The notes beneath the pieces were generated by a model. It was not told where the DNA came from, searched no databases, and was given only the letters and a program-made list of their open reading frames with translations. A stretch of DNA of 64,000 nucleotides from JABDCD01 sp964469525. Lineage in GTDB: Bacteria; Pseudomonadota; Alphaproteobacteria; Rickettsiales; SXRF01. This document shows positions 8,140 through 17,578 of the stretch, piece by piece. The stretch lies in contig CAYXYU010000007.1 in the NCBI GenBank assembly GCA_964469525.1, forward strand, positions 1-64,000. The letters run 5' to 3'. The translations under genes were made by a program, and so were the position numbers. The first letter of the stretch is position 1. Every line of letters begins with the position of its first letter.

Positions 8140-9081
8140 ATGAAAAAAGCACTGCTTTTCCCCGGGCAGGGGTCGCAAACCGTGGGAATGGGCAAGGAAT
8201 TGGCCGCGCAGTTTGCGAGCGCCCGTGAGGTATTCAAGGAAGTAGACGAGGCGCTGGGGCAGAAACTTTCTGCTATTATATTCGAGGGGCCGCAGGAAAC
8301 GCTGACGCTCACCGAGAACGCCCAGCCGGCCATCATGGCGACCTCGATCGCCGCGCTGCGCGTATTACAAAAGGAAACCGGGTTCGATGTGAGCAAGGAG
8401 GCAGCACTGGTGGCGGGGCATTCGCTGGGCGAATATTCGGCGCTGTGCGCGGCCGGGGCGCTATCGCTTGCCGATACGGCGACGCTCTTGCGTATCCGCG
8501 GGCGCGCCATGCAGCAGGCAGTGCCGCCCGGACAAGGCGCCATGGCGGCGCTTCTGGGCGTGGATTTCGAGGCGGCGAGCACCATCGCAAAAGAAGCCGA
8601 AGGCAGCGAGGTCTGCTCGGTGGCCAATGACAACGCGCCGGGACAGGTGGTGGTGAGCGGCAGCAAGGCGGCCGTCGAGCGCGCCATCGACATTGCCAAA
8701 ACCAAAGGTGTTAAACGCGCCGTGCTGCTGGACGTCAGCGCGCCGTTCCATTGTGCCCTGATGGCACCGGCGGCGCGGGCGATGGAAGAGGCGCTGGCTG
8801 GTGCGAAGATCGCCGCGCCGTGCGTGTCGGTGGTAGCCAATGTCACGGCGCGGGCGGAAAATGATCCCGATGCCATCCGTCGCCTGCTGGTCGAACAGGT
8901 GACGGGCATGGTGCGCTGGCGCGAATCGATCCAGTATATCCATGCGCAGGGTGTCACCCGCGCCATCGAGATCGGCGCCGGCAAGGTGTTGGCGGGCTTG
9001 AATAAGCGCATCGCGCCAGAGATGGAGACGATTAATGTCGGCATCCCGGTGGATCTGGAAGCGTTTGCGAAAGTAGTGTGA
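8140..9081 (+). CDS. fabD: Malonyl-CoA:ACP transacylase
   Basis: Loads malonyl groups onto acyl carrier protein for fatty-acid synthesis. The 313 residues start MKKALLFPGQGSQTVGMG; the catalytic serine is in GHSLGEYSALCAAG (about residue 92), the substrate Arg region in RIRGRAMQQAVPPGQGAM, and the histidine of the dyad in APFHCALM (about residue 202). The chosen ATG has AAGGA seven bases upstream; an upstream in-frame extension would run through the palindromic repeat and has no family similarity. First gene of the fab cluster. Confidence 0.96.
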   Translation: MKKALLFPGQGSQTVGMGKELAAQFASAREVFKEVDEALGQKLSAIIFEGPQETLTLTENAQPAIMATSIAALRVLQKETGFDVSKEAALVAGHSLGEYSALCAAGALSLADTATLLRIRGRAMQQAVPPGQGAMAALLGVDFEAASTIAKEAEGSEVCSVANDNAPGQVVVSGSKAAVERAIDIAKTKGVKRAVLLDVSAPFHCALMAPAARAMEEALAGAKIAAPCVSVVANVTARAENDPDAIRRLLVEQVTGMVRWRESIQYIHAQGVTRAIEIGAGKVLAGLNKRIAPEMETINVGIPVDLEAFAKVV

Positions 9082-9111
9082 AATATTGTTGAGAGTGGGT
9101 AGCTGAAAATT

Positions 9112-9501
9112 ATGACAACGGAACTATGGGCGCAAAGAGCAAAGCAGCCAAAAAAGAAAATAAACCCAGAAGCAATAGCCGGGGAGATTAAGATAAAAAT
9201 GCACGCATTATGCGACAATTGGGAAGCTGTCTTAAGCGCTCATGAAAATCGGTACGACGTCGGCTTGCAATTCGCTGTCATAACAAGAAAGTGGCTGGTT
9301 GAGTACGCGCAGGCCCAGGTTGCAAGAGAATTAGGCTGGGGGGAGAATTATCCTCCCCCAACTCGAGAGCATATAAGCAATGCAATACACGCGATGGGCG
9401 CCAATGGCGGTGAAAAAGAGCGGTTCCTCCAAGAGATGGATGAGAGCATCGCTGCCATTATAAAACCCTTGGAGAAAAATATGGAGCGGCACGGTGTTTA
9501 A
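9112..9501 (+). CDS. Uncharacterised 129-residue protein between fabD and fabG
   Basis: Unrecognised soluble, mostly helical protein: basic N-terminus (RAKQPKKKINPEAI), no signal peptide or membrane segment. It interrupts the otherwise standard fabD-fabG-acpP-fabF series, 30 bp after fabD and overlapping fabG by 8 bp. Its codon use is more A/T-rich than its neighbours, which hints at late insertion. The overlap with fabG suggests coupling of their translation. No function can be assigned. Confidence 0.6.
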   Translation: MTTELWAQRAKQPKKKINPEAIAGEIKIKMHALCDNWEAVLSAHENRYDVGLQFAVITRKWLVEYAQAQVARELGWGENYPPPTREHISNAIHAMGANGGEKERFLQEMDESIAAIIKPLEKNMERHGV

Positions 9502-10228
9502 CCTAAGCAATAAAAAAGCACTCGTTACCGGCGCGACCGGCGGCATTGGCGGCGCCATCGCCAAGGCGTTGCATGCGGCGGGCGCACAGATTGCTGTCTC
9601 CGGCAGCAAGGCGGAGAAGCTCGATGCCGTTGCCAAAGAACTTTCCGGCTCCATTCCTATTGTGTGCGATCTATCCAAACTCGATACGGTCGAGAACTTA
9701 ATTAAAGAAGCGGAAGAAAAACTGGGCGGACTCGATATCCTGGTCTGCAATGCGGGTGTGACGAAGGATAACCTGGCGTTGCGCATGAAGGACGAGGAAT
9801 GGCAGCAGGTGATCGACATTAACCTGACCGCCAGCTTCAAGATGAGCCGCGCTGCGATGCGCGGCATGCTGAAGCGCCGTGCCGGGCGCATCATCTATGT
9901 CACGTCAGTGGTCGGCTGGACGGGCAATCCCGGCCAGGCCAATTACTGCGCTTCGAAAGCGGGGCTGACCGGCATGGCCAAATCGCTGGCGCAGGAGGTG
10001 GCATCGCGCGGCATCACCGTCAACTGCATCGCCCCCGGTTTCATCGCTACCGCCATGACCGAGGCATTAAACGAGGAACAGAAAGCGCGCATCAACCAGA
10101 ATATCCCGCTCGGTCGCATGGGCAGCAGCAGCGATATTGCCGCCGCCGCGCTGTTCCTGGCCAGCGACGAAGCGAGCTATATCACCGGCCAGACACTGCA
10201 CGTAAACGGCGGAATGCTCATGGCCTGA
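9494..10228 (+). CDS. fabG: 3-oxoacyl-ACP reductase
   Basis: NADPH-dependent reductase of the fatty-acid elongation cycle. The 244 residues form a short-chain dehydrogenase with the nucleotide motif TGATGGIGGAIAKAL (about residue 12), NAG at CNAGVTKDN, and the catalytic Ser-Tyr-Lys in VTSVVGWTGNPGQANYCASK; NCIAPGFIATAMT and HVNGGM close the fold. The start is GTG at 9494, with GGAG six bases upstream inside the preceding orphan gene, which it overlaps by 8 bp. Confidence 0.95.
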   Translation: MFNLSNKKALVTGATGGIGGAIAKALHAAGAQIAVSGSKAEKLDAVAKELSGSIPIVCDLSKLDTVENLIKEAEEKLGGLDILVCNAGVTKDNLALRMKDEEWQQVIDINLTASFKMSRAAMRGMLKRRAGRIIYVTSVVGWTGNPGQANYCASKAGLTGMAKSLAQEVASRGITVNCIAPGFIATAMTEALNEEQKARINQNIPLGRMGSSSDIAAAALFLASDEASYITGQTLHVNGGMLMA

Positions 10229-10282
10229 TGGTGGAATTTACTAGTAAAAGCCAGAGGCTTGTGCTAGGAAACGTTGATTCGC

Positions 10283-10310
10283 TTGACGTTTAAGGTTAGG
10301 TCGGTATTGT
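10283..10310 (+). promoter_or_regulatory. Putative promoter of acpP
   Basis: TTGACG (10283-10288), 16 bp, TATTGT (10305-10310), about 40 bp before the acpP start. This would give acpP, needed in large amounts, its own transcription start within the fab cluster. Confidence 0.5.
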
Positions 10311-10352
10311 CTCCCCCCTGACGCATTGCTCAACTAACGTAAGGATTGATAT

Positions 10353-10595
10353 ATGAGTGATATTGCTGAACGCGTGAAAAAGATCGTGGTGGAACACCTC
10401 GGCGTGGACGAGGGCAAGGCCGTTCCCGAGGCCAGCTTCATCGACGATCTCGGTGCCGACAGCTTGGATACGGTTGAGCTGGTCATGGCGTTCGAGGAAG
10501 AGTTCAACATCGAAATTCCCGATGATGCCGCCGAGAAGATCCTCACCCTGCAGGACGCCATCAATTACATTCAGAATCATGCGAAGGCAGCGTAA
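10353..10595 (+). CDS. acpP: Acyl carrier protein
   Basis: Eighty-residue acidic carrier whose serine receives the 4'-phosphopantetheine arm; the modification site is [15 protein letters not shown] with Ser at about residue 37. Length and sequence are standard. AAGGA lies eight bases before the ATG. It stands between fabG and fabF, with its own promoter-like sequence at 10283-10310. Confidence 0.98.
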   Translation: MSDIAERVKKIVVEHLGVDEGKAVPEASFIDDLGADSLDTVELVMAFEEEFNIEIPDDAAEKILTLQDAINYIQNHAKAA

Positions 10596-10622
10596 GCTGC
10601 ATAGCGATTCCCCCATTTACTC

Positions 10623-11879
10623 ATGAGACGGGTCGTCATCACTGGTCTTGGCCTAGTCACGCCGCTCGGTTGCGGGGTGAAGCCGACGTGGGATAATATC
10701 CTTGCGTCGCGCTCCGGGCTGGGCAGCATTACCTATTTCGATCCGGCGGATATGCCGGCCAGGGTGGCGGGCGAGGTGCCGCGCGGTACCGGTTCAGGCG
10801 AGTTCAATCCCGACGATTATATTCCCGCCAAGGAACAGAAGAAGATGGATGACTTCATCCACTTCGCCATGGGCGCGGCTACCCAGGCAGTGGAGGATGC
10901 CGGCTGGAAACCGGGGGATGAGGAATCCCGATTGCGCACCGGCGTTATGATCGGCTCCGGCATCGGCGGCCTGCACGCCATCGAGGAAACGGTACTGCTG
11001 CTGAAAGAGCGCGGGCCCAAGCGCATCAGCCCCTTCTTCATCCCGGCCTGCCTGATCAACCTGGCGTCAGGTCAGGTGTCGATCAAGTACGGCTTCAAGG
11101 GACCCAACCACGCGGTGGTCACCGCCTGTTCGACCGGCGCGCATGCCATTGGCGACGCGGTGCGGCTGATTCAGTTCGGCGATGCAGACGTGATGGTGGC
11201 GGGCGGCGCCGAGGCTACCATCTGCCCGATCGGTATCGCTGGATTTGCCGCTGCCCGTGCCCTGTCCACCAGCTATAATGATGCACCTGAGAGAGCATCC
11301 CGCCCATGGGACAAGGGGCGCGACGGCTTCGTGATGGGTGAGGGGGCGGGTGTCGTTATTCTCGAAGAATACGAACATGCAAAAAAACGCGGCGCTAAAA
11401 TATATGCCGAGGTAGTCGGTTACGGCCTGTCGGGTGATGCCTACCACATCACCGCCCCGGCGCCGGAAGGTGATGGCGGTTTTCGCGCCATGCAGGCGGC
11501 GCTCAAGCGAGCGCAAATGAACCCTGACGTGGTCGATTACATCAATGCCCATGGCACCTCGACGCCGCTCGGCGATGAGATCGAACTCGGCGCGGTGAAG
11601 CGCCTGTTTGGCGAGCATGCGTACAAGCTTTCCATGTCCTCCACCAAATCCGCCATCGGGCACCTGCTTGGTGCGGCAGGGGCGGTGGAGGCGATCTTCG
11701 CGGTGCTGGCAATCCATCATAACGTCGCACCGCCCACCTTGAATCTCGACGACCCATCCGAAGGCTGCGACATCGACCTGGTGCCGCATACCGCCAAGCA
11801 GCGTAAGATTGATGTGGCATTATCGAATTCCTTCGGCTTCGGCGGCACCAACGCCTCGCTGGTATTCAAGCGCGTCTGA
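10623..11879 (+). CDS. fabF: 3-oxoacyl-ACP synthase II
   Basis: Condensing enzyme that elongates acyl-ACP with malonyl-ACP. The 418 residues carry the Cys-His-His set: VTACSTGAHAIGDAVRLI (Cys about 168), NAHGTSTPLGDEIE (His about 309) and KSAIGHLLGAAGAVE (His about 346). The C-terminus SNSFGFGGTNASLVF is canonical. The stop overlaps the mltG start (TGATG). Confidence 0.97.
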   Translation: MRRVVITGLGLVTPLGCGVKPTWDNILASRSGLGSITYFDPADMPARVAGEVPRGTGSGEFNPDDYIPAKEQKKMDDFIHFAMGAATQAVEDAGWKPGDEESRLRTGVMIGSGIGGLHAIEETVLLLKERGPKRISPFFIPACLINLASGQVSIKYGFKGPNHAVVTACSTGAHAIGDAVRLIQFGDADVMVAGGAEATICPIGIAGFAAARALSTSYNDAPERASRPWDKGRDGFVMGEGAGVVILEEYEHAKKRGAKIYAEVVGYGLSGDAYHITAPAPEGDGGFRAMQAALKRAQMNPDVVDYINAHGTSTPLGDEIELGAVKRLFGEHAYKLSMSSTKSAIGHLLGAAGAVEAIFAVLAIHHNVAPPTLNLDDPSEGCDIDLVPHTAKQRKIDVALSNSFGFGGTNASLVFKRV

Positions 11880-12895
11880 TGAAGAAATTCTGGTACGGGC
11901 TGCTCGGCTTAAGTGCGCTGGCGCTGGCATCGCTGCCGCTTATTGCTATGTATGCTTGGGATTATTATGAAAGCCCCGGCCCGCTGGCGCAGGAAACTAC
12001 CGTCATCTTTAAGCGCGGCACGGGGTTTCGTCCCATTGTTTTACGCTTGGAAGAGCAGGGAGTAATTGAGCATCCGCTGATCTTCAAGGGCATGGCCGCA
12101 CTAATGGGGCAGGGGCGACGTTTCAAGGCGGGGGAATATCGCTTTCCTGAAGGTGCCAGCCCCCGGCTGATCATGGAGATGCTGGCGGAGGGCAGGGTGG
12201 TGGCGCATAAGCTCACCGTGCCAGAGGGCCTGAAGGTGCGCGAGGTGGTGGAGCTGCTGAAGAAGGAGCCGTCGCTCGAAGGCGAGGTACCGGAGGGGAT
12301 CAAGGAAGGCAGCTTGCTGCCGGAGACGTACCATTTCGTCTATGGCGACACGCGTGCCGACCTGGTGGCACGCATGCAGGCGGAGATGAACAAAACCTTG
12401 AATGCATTATGGGCCGCCCGTGCCGAAGGGCTGCCGCTGGCATCGCCCGAGCAGGCGCTGGTCCTGGCGTCCATTGTTGAAAAAGAGACGAACATCGAGG
12501 AGGAACGCGGACGGGTGGCGGCGGTCTTTATCAACCGCTTGAAGAAGCCAATGCGCCTGCAGTCCGACCCGACCACGGTGTATGGCCTCGAGCGGCAACT
12601 GGGCGCGCCGATGAGCCGCCCGCTAACCTTTGACGATCTGAAAAGCAAGACGCCTTACAACACCTATGTGATAGACGGACTGCCGCCCACCCCCATTGCG
12701 AATCCCGGCAGCGCGTCGATCGCCGCCGTGCTGAATCCGCCACAGACCAAGGATCTCTATTTCGTCGCCACCGGCAATGGCGGGCATGTGTTCTCGGAGA
12801 CGCTGAAGGCGCATAACCAGAATGTCAGCGCTTACCGCAAGGTGCAGAGGGAAAAAAGGCGACAGACAAAAAACGATAAAATATCAGTCCGTTAG
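11879..12895 (+). CDS. mltG: Endolytic murein transglycosylase MltG
   Basis: Inner-membrane lytic transglycosylase thought to end glycan strand growth. The 338 residues have one N-terminal membrane anchor (about residues 5-28), a LysM-like region, and the YceG domain with LASIVEKETNIEEERGRVA (the catalytic Glu) and LQSDPTTVYGL. The fabF-mltG order is common in alphaproteobacteria and other proteobacteria (pabC/mltG next to fabF). Translationally coupled to fabF by a one-base overlap. Confidence 0.93.
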   Translation: MKKFWYGLLGLSALALASLPLIAMYAWDYYESPGPLAQETTVIFKRGTGFRPIVLRLEEQGVIEHPLIFKGMAALMGQGRRFKAGEYRFPEGASPRLIMEMLAEGRVVAHKLTVPEGLKVREVVELLKKEPSLEGEVPEGIKEGSLLPETYHFVYGDTRADLVARMQAEMNKTLNALWAARAEGLPLASPEQALVLASIVEKETNIEEERGRVAAVFINRLKKPMRLQSDPTTVYGLERQLGAPMSRPLTFDDLKSKTPYNTYVIDGLPPTPIANPGSASIAAVLNPPQTKDLYFVATGNGGHVFSETLKAHNQNVSAYRKVQREKRRQTKNDKISVR

Positions 12896-12931
12896 CTCTC
12901 GCAATGTCATGAAATCTTCATAATTGGCCGA

Positions 12932-12960
12932 TTGCAGCTAGAACCGGTACATCCCATAAT
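12932..12960 (+). promoter_or_regulatory. Putative promoter for the 13-kb membrane protein pair
   Basis: TTGCAG (12932-12937), exactly 17 bp, CATAAT (12955-12960). Transcription would begin near 12967, which favours the ATG at 12988 over the one at 12964 for the following gene. Confidence 0.5.
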
Positions 12961-12987
12961 AGGATGATACTAAAGGATTATAGGTTT

Positions 12988-13569
12988 ATGGCAGCCGATA
13001 CTGACGATATTAATAAGAAAGTAGACGAAAAAACCAGCTTTGGCGCATATATCGTCAAGGACATGAAGATACAGGCGATGCTGTGGGGTGGGGTAGTACT
13101 GGGTGGGACTGCTGGTTATTTCGCCAGCAAGTCTCCCGCCATCGCCAATGCAGTGCGCCGGGCAATCACATGGGGAGCTGGTCTTTTTAAAAATGAAACC
13201 GCGGAGATCGTTTCTCGTGTTGCCGAGCATCATACCGGCAAAGTATTAACTGGCCTTGGCGTAATGGCCGGTAGTTTTGCGGGGGCGATTCCCAACACCT
13301 ATGAACATTGGCGCGAGGGGAAAAAGGCGCAGTTGCGTGTTGAAGAAATGACCCAGGACGTGGTGGCGCTGCGTGAGCAGCGGAATGCCGCCATGACGGA
13401 GCTGCGTGCGCAGGCGGCAGCGATCGAGCGTCAGAATTCAGCCATCCAGGAGATACTGGCGCAAGGGCCCAAAAGCCGTGAATCGATGATTACGGAATCC
13501 CCGACCGAAGGGCAGGTACAGCGTATCGAGCGCAGTCAGCAGGCTTCGGAGCCGCTGCAGCGGAGCTAG
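12988..13569 (+). CDS. Uncharacterised membrane/coiled-coil protein, first of a similar pair
   Basis: Unrecognised 193-residue protein. After a short charged start it has a Gly-rich hydrophobic stretch (AMLWGGVVLGGTAGYFAS), a second one (VLTGLGVMAGSFAGAIP), the motif YEHWREG, and then a long helical, probably coiled-coil segment rich in Arg/Glu/Gln (about residues 110-193). The next gene has the same plan, so they look like paralogues. The start at 12988 is chosen because a promoter-like pair would place the transcript start after the alternative ATG at 12964. Possibly an inner-membrane scaffold; function unknown. Confidence 0.65.
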   Translation: MAADTDDINKKVDEKTSFGAYIVKDMKIQAMLWGGVVLGGTAGYFASKSPAIANAVRRAITWGAGLFKNETAEIVSRVAEHHTGKVLTGLGVMAGSFAGAIPNTYEHWREGKKAQLRVEEMTQDVVALREQRNAAMTELRAQAAAIERQNSAIQEILAQGPKSRESMITESPTEGQVQRIERSQQASEPLQRS

Positions 13570-13571
13570 GC

Positions 13572-14009
13572 ATGGGCGTGCTTCCTCCCGATCCTGATTT
13601 TATACCGCTCGCAGAGCGTCCCAGCGAAAATGTCGGTTTCCGGCATTACATCGGAAAAATACTTAAAGCATTGGCTATTACCAAAGCCGCGACTTTCGCC
13701 GGCGGCATTGCCGGTGACAAGCTGGGCGGCCCGGTTGCCGCAGGATGGGGGGCTACGCTAGCCGGTACGGGTGCGGCGTTATATGAAGGCCACCAGCACT
13801 GGGCTCCCATGAAGGGCATGCAGGAGCGCGTGGGAGCGCTGCTTCCGGAGGTAAAAGAGGAACTGGACCCCGAGCATTTAAGGCGCGAAACGGTGCTGCA
13901 GACGCAGATTGCAGAGGGACTGGCGCGCCAGGAGCAACTGTTTACGGAATTGGTCAGGCGCGGCGACAAAAAGAAGACGGAGAAATCCAATCCTCCTTCG
14001 CTGGCATAG
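13572..14009 (+). CDS. Uncharacterised Gly-rich membrane protein, second of a similar pair
   Basis: A 145-residue protein, two bases after the preceding gene. It has a Gly/Ala-rich region (FAGGIAGDKLGGPVAAGWGA) that could form a membrane hairpin, then YEGHQHWAPMKG and a charged helical tail. The order of Gly-rich segment, Tyr-Glu-x-His/Trp motif and helix matches the upstream gene, suggesting duplication and a shared complex. The repeated Gly pattern resembles Gly-zipper membrane domains, an inference only. It converges on folD. Confidence 0.6.
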   Translation: MGVLPPDPDFIPLAERPSENVGFRHYIGKILKALAITKAATFAGGIAGDKLGGPVAAGWGATLAGTGAALYEGHQHWAPMKGMQERVGALLPEVKEELDPEHLRRETVLQTQIAEGLARQEQLFTELVRRGDKKKTEKSNPPSLA

Positions 14010-14010
14010 T

Positions 14011-14874
14011 CTACAGAAGGTTTGCTGCCCGAAACGTATTTTCAAGGAGACAGGCGATGGTCATCGGGCCGACGCCGCCCGGGACGGGGGTGATGGCGGC
14101 TGCTGTCCCTAAGCATTCCTGGGTGGCGACATCACCCACCAGCCGGGGTTTGCCGCCCTCGGCAGAGATGCGGTTGATGCCGACATCGATCACCACCGCG
14201 CCCGGTTTGAGCCAGCTGCCCTTCACCATTTCCGGCCTGCCCACGGCGGCGATCACGATGTCGGCGGTCCTGACCAGCGCCTGAAGGTCTTTGGTTTTCG
14301 AGTGGGCGATGGTGACGGTGCAATGTTCTTTCAGCAGCAGCATCGCCATCGGCTTGCCGACGATGTTCGACCGCCCGATGATGACCGCATGTTTGCCGCT
14401 CAGATCGCCCAGCGTGTCCTTCAGCAGCATCAGGCAGCCGAGCGGCGTGCAGGGGACGAACCCGTCCTGGCCGGTGGCAAGCCTGCCGGCATTGACGACA
14501 TGGAACCCGTCCACATCCTTCCCCGGATCGATGGCATTGATGACGGTTTCTTCGTTGATCTGCTTGGGCAGCGGCAGCTGCACCAATATGCCGTGCACCT
14601 GCGGATCGTGGTTCAACTCCTCGATTTTGGCGAGCAGCGCGCTTTCATGGGTATCAGCGGGCAGGCGGAACTCGAAGGAATTCATCCCCGCCTCTTTCGT
14701 CTGCCTGGCCTTGTTCTTCACATAGACTTCGCTGGCCGGATCGTTACCGACCAGCACTACGGCGAGTCCGGGCGTGATGCCTTTGTCCATTTTCAGTTTT
14801 TCCACGCGCCGCGCGATGTCTGCGCGGAGCTTTTCCGCGAATGCCTTGCCGTCAATGAGTTTCGTCTGCGTCAT
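14011..14874 (-). CDS. folD: Methylenetetrahydrofolate dehydrogenase/cyclohydrolase
   Basis: Bifunctional enzyme converting 5,10-methylene-THF to 10-formyl-THF with NADP. The 287 residues show [14 protein letters not shown] with the catalytic lysine (about 54-56), [27 protein letters not shown], and the nucleotide loop [14 protein letters not shown]. Its ATG overlaps the stop of the upstream reductase by four bases (ATGA), so the two form an operon. Two bases separate its stop from that of the convergent membrane-protein gene. Confidence 0.97.
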   Translation of the reverse strand: MTQTKLIDGKAFAEKLRADIARRVEKLKMDKGITPGLAVVLVGNDPASEVYVKNKARQTKEAGMNSFEFRLPADTHESALLAKIEELNHDPQVHGILVQLPLPKQINEETVINAIDPGKDVDGFHVVNAGRLATGQDGFVPCTPLGCLMLLKDTLGDLSGKHAVIIGRSNIVGKPMAMLLLKEHCTVTIAHSKTKDLQALVRTADIVIAAVGRPEMVKGSWLKPGAVVIDVGINRISAEGGKPRLVGDVATQECLGTAAAITPVPGGVGPMTIACLLENTFRAANLL

Positions 14875-15893
14875 GCGCTTACCTTCGGCACGCCGCTGGT
14901 GGTGGAGTATTCGAAGTGATAGGCCTCGTTCGGGTGCACCAGCTTATAGGCCGCATGCGCCGTCTGCGCCGCTTCGGCGAAGCCGGAGAGGATCAGTTTG
15001 AGCTTGCCGGGATAGGTGGCGATGTCGCCGATGGCGAAGATGCCCGGCGTGCTGGTCTCGCAGGTGGCGGGGTTCACCGTCACATGGTTCTGCGTCAGGT
15101 TCAGGCCCCATTCGGCAATCGGCCCGAGTTCCATGGCCAGCCCGAAGAAGGGCAGCAGCATATCGGCTTCGAGTTTTTTCTCCTCGCCTTCAAGCGTAGC
15201 GACAACCACCGACGAAAGCTTGCCGCCCGCACCTTCCAGCCGCGCCAGTTGGTAGGGAATCACCATTTCGATTTTACCGGCATCGGCCAGCGCCTGCATT
15301 TTGGCGGCGCTTTCGGGGGCGCAGCGAAACTTGGGGCGGCGATGCACGACATAGAGCTTCTCGGTCAGTTCGGAGAGCGAGATCGCCCAATCGACCGCCG
15401 AATCGCCGCCGCCGGCGATAACCACTTTTTTGCCCCGGAAATCCTCGCGGCGCTTGACCAGATAAAACACACTCTCGCCCTCGTAGGCCTCAATCCCTTC
15501 CAGCGGCGGGCGGTTAGGGCCGAAGGCGCCGCAGCCGGCGGCGATGACGATGCCCTTGCAGGCAATCGCGGTGCCTGCCGATGTCTCTACCTTGAAACCA
15601 TGGTCGGTTTTCACCACTTTATTTACACGCTGTCCGAGATGATAGACCGGCTTGAACGGTGCCGCCTGCGCCTTCAGCTTATCGATCAATTCGGCAGCAA
15701 GGATTTCCGGATAGCCGGGGATGTCATAGATCGGCTTTTCCGGGTAGAGCGCGGCGCACTGGCCGCCGATCATGTCGAGCGCGTCGATCACATGCGTCTG
15801 CATCCTGAGCATGCCGGCCTCGAACACGGCGAACAGACCCACCGGCCCGGCGCCGATGATGACGATATCGGTAACCTGTTCAGAATCAGTCAT
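14871..15893 (-). CDS. Ferredoxin-NADP reductase, thioredoxin-reductase-like type
   Basis: Flavoprotein of 340 residues that exchanges electrons between NADPH and ferredoxin (or flavodoxin). It has the FAD motif [16 protein letters not shown], the [18 protein letters not shown] segment and the NADPH motif [15 protein letters not shown]. The CxxC pair of true thioredoxin reductases is absent at the equivalent place, which separates the TrxR-like FNR type found in alphaproteobacteria and Firmicutes. It overlaps folD; both products affect NADPH balance. A distant possibility is a ferric reductase of the same fold. Confidence 0.85.
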   Translation of the reverse strand: MTDSEQVTDIVIIGAGPVGLFAVFEAGMLRMQTHVIDALDMIGGQCAALYPEKPIYDIPGYPEILAAELIDKLKAQAAPFKPVYHLGQRVNKVVKTDHGFKVETSAGTAIACKGIVIAAGCGAFGPNRPPLEGIEAYEGESVFYLVKRREDFRGKKVVIAGGGDSAVDWAISLSELTEKLYVVHRRPKFRCAPESAAKMQALADAGKIEMVIPYQLARLEGAGGKLSSVVVATLEGEEKKLEADMLLPFFGLAMELGPIAEWGLNLTQNHVTVNPATCETSTPGIFAIGDIATYPGKLKLILSGFAEAAQTAHAAYKLVHPNEAYHFEYSTTSGVPKVSA

Positions 15894-15969
15894 TTTGCTC
15901 CATGCGTAACGATTCGGTAATCAGTTGGTGGCATACTGGAAAAAACCATGATCAGCAAGGGAAACCGCC

Positions 15970-17094
15970 ATGAATAATGCCGTCATCTGCGCCTATGCCC
16001 GTTCGCCCTTTACGCCGGCGAACAAAGGTGAACTGGCCAAAGTGCGACCGGACGATATTCTGGCGCAGGTGCTGAAAGGCCTGCTTACGCGCACGCCGGT
16101 GAAGCAGGAGGACATCGAGGATTTGCTGGTCGGCTGCGCCTTTCCGGAAGGCGAGCAGGGCTTCAATATCGGCCGCATGGTCGGGCTGCTGACTGGGCTG
16201 CCTTTGACCATAGGCGGCGCCACCATCAACCGCTGGTGCGGTTCCTCGATGGAAACCATCCACATGGCGGCGGGCAAGATCGCCTGGAACGCCGGTGACC
16301 TGTTCATCGCCGCCGGGGTCGAGTCGATGTCGCGCATTCCGATGGGCGGCTTCAACCCGGCACCCAACCCAACGCTCTATGAGTCCATGCCCGGCGCCTA
16401 CATGGCGATGGGGGTGACGGCGGAGAATCTCTATAAGAAATACAGCATCTCGCGCAAGGAGCAGGAGCAATTTGCACTCGAGTCGCATCAGAAAGCGGCG
16501 AAAGCCGACCTGTCGGCGGAGATCGTGCCGATCCCGGTCAAGGGCGGCGAGGTGACGAAAGATGGCTGCATCCGTGCCGATACGACGCTGGAGGCGATGG
16601 CAGGATTGAGTCCGGCCTTCGATGCGGGCGGCACGGTGACGGCGGCGACCTCCTCGCCGGTGACCGACGGCGCCTCGGCGGTGATTGTCGCCAATGAAAC
16701 GTATGCGGATAAGCACAAGCTGCCGAAGCTGGCGCGCATCAAGAGCTTCGCCGTCTCGGGACTCGATCCCACGATCATGGGATTAGGACCGGTCGAGGCC
16801 AGCCGCAAGGCGCTGAAACGCGCCGGGATCGACATCAAGGATATCGACATCGTTGAACTGAACGAAGCCTTTGCCGTGCAGGCGCTGGCGGTCATCAAGG
16901 AGCTCGACATCGACCCGGCGAAACTCAATATCGAGGGCGGCGCGGTGGCGCTCGGTCATCCGCTCGGCGCTTCGGGCGCACGCGTCACCGGCAAGGCGGC
17001 GCAGCTTCTGCACAAGCACGGAAAGAAATACGCGCTCGCCACCATGTGCATCGGCGGCGGCCAGGGTATTGCGACGGTATTGGAGAAGGCGTGA
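15970..17094 (+). CDS. Thiolase (acetyl-CoA C-acyltransferase)
   Basis: Degradative thiolase family, cleaving 3-ketoacyl-CoA to acetyl-CoA. The 374 residues carry the active-site Cys in NRWCGSSMETIHMAA (about 88), the His in GGAVALGHPLGASGARV, and the second Cys in ATMCIGGGQG. With the fused dehydrogenase/hydratase (18624) and acyl-CoA dehydrogenase (22161) it makes up a beta-oxidation set. AAGGGA stands upstream of the ATG. Its TGA overlaps the next start. A biosynthetic acetoacetyl-CoA thiolase cannot be excluded by sequence alone, but the neighbours favour fatty-acid breakdown. Confidence 0.9.
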   Translation: MNNAVICAYARSPFTPANKGELAKVRPDDILAQVLKGLLTRTPVKQEDIEDLLVGCAFPEGEQGFNIGRMVGLLTGLPLTIGGATINRWCGSSMETIHMAAGKIAWNAGDLFIAAGVESMSRIPMGGFNPAPNPTLYESMPGAYMAMGVTAENLYKKYSISRKEQEQFALESHQKAAKADLSAEIVPIPVKGGEVTKDGCIRADTTLEAMAGLSPAFDAGGTVTAATSSPVTDGASAVIVANETYADKHKLPKLARIKSFAVSGLDPTIMGLGPVEASRKALKRAGIDIKDIDIVELNEAFAVQALAVIKELDIDPAKLNIEGGAVALGHPLGASGARVTGKAAQLLHKHGKKYALATMCIGGGQGIATVLEKA

Positions 17095-17510
17095 TGGAAG
17101 AGGATAATTCACTCCCCTTAGATCCACCAATCCCTGGGAGATTTCCCGCAACTATTACCGTAAAAGGATATAAGATTGAGGCTCGGCATGTTATTAAACC
17201 GGGCATCCGTAGTGGTCGTTATGCCACACAAGAAATAGCATTGGAAGTTTGTAAGGACGATTCAGGTTGGGCAAATCAGGAAGAGGAATCAAAGAAAATG
17301 TTTATTCCGCTTCCCGATGATTATAAGCCGCATAAATTCCTACAGGAACTTGGTGCGGCACTAGGAAGAGAAACACCTGAAAAGGGATTTCCCAAAATCG
17401 ACTCGCTCGTGCATGTTATTACTCAAGAAAGTAAAAAAATATTGAAAGATGATGATTTGCCTTTAGGTGTAGCGCCACTGGATCGTACCCCGCATGTAGG
17501 CAGAGAGTAG
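17094..17510 (+). CDS. Uncharacterised 138-residue protein
   Basis: Unrecognised soluble protein starting MEEDNSLPLDPPIPGRFP. It has no signal peptide, membrane segment or clear motif; two internal stretches (ATITVKGYKIEARHVIKPG and LPDDYKPHKFLQELGAA) suggest a small beta/alpha fold. Its ATG overlaps the thiolase TGA (TGATG), yet its codons are much more A-rich than the thiolase, suggesting an acquired or fast-evolving gene that borrowed the thiolase transcript. Confidence 0.55.
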   Translation: MEEDNSLPLDPPIPGRFPATITVKGYKIEARHVIKPGIRSGRYATQEIALEVCKDDSGWANQEEESKKMFIPLPDDYKPHKFLQELGAALGRETPEKGFPKIDSLVHVITQESKKILKDDDLPLGVAPLDRTPHVGRE

Positions 17511-17578
17511 ATTGCAAGCTCAAGAAAATATGATATTACAAAAATCGGATTTCATGATTCACAGGGGGAGATGAACAC

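Noticed and set aside
7917..9218. A 433-codon open frame on the minus strand opposite fabD
   Set aside because: It is a Ser/Ala-rich mirror of fabD codons with no family features, and it would overlap the rpsF promoter and a palindrome.
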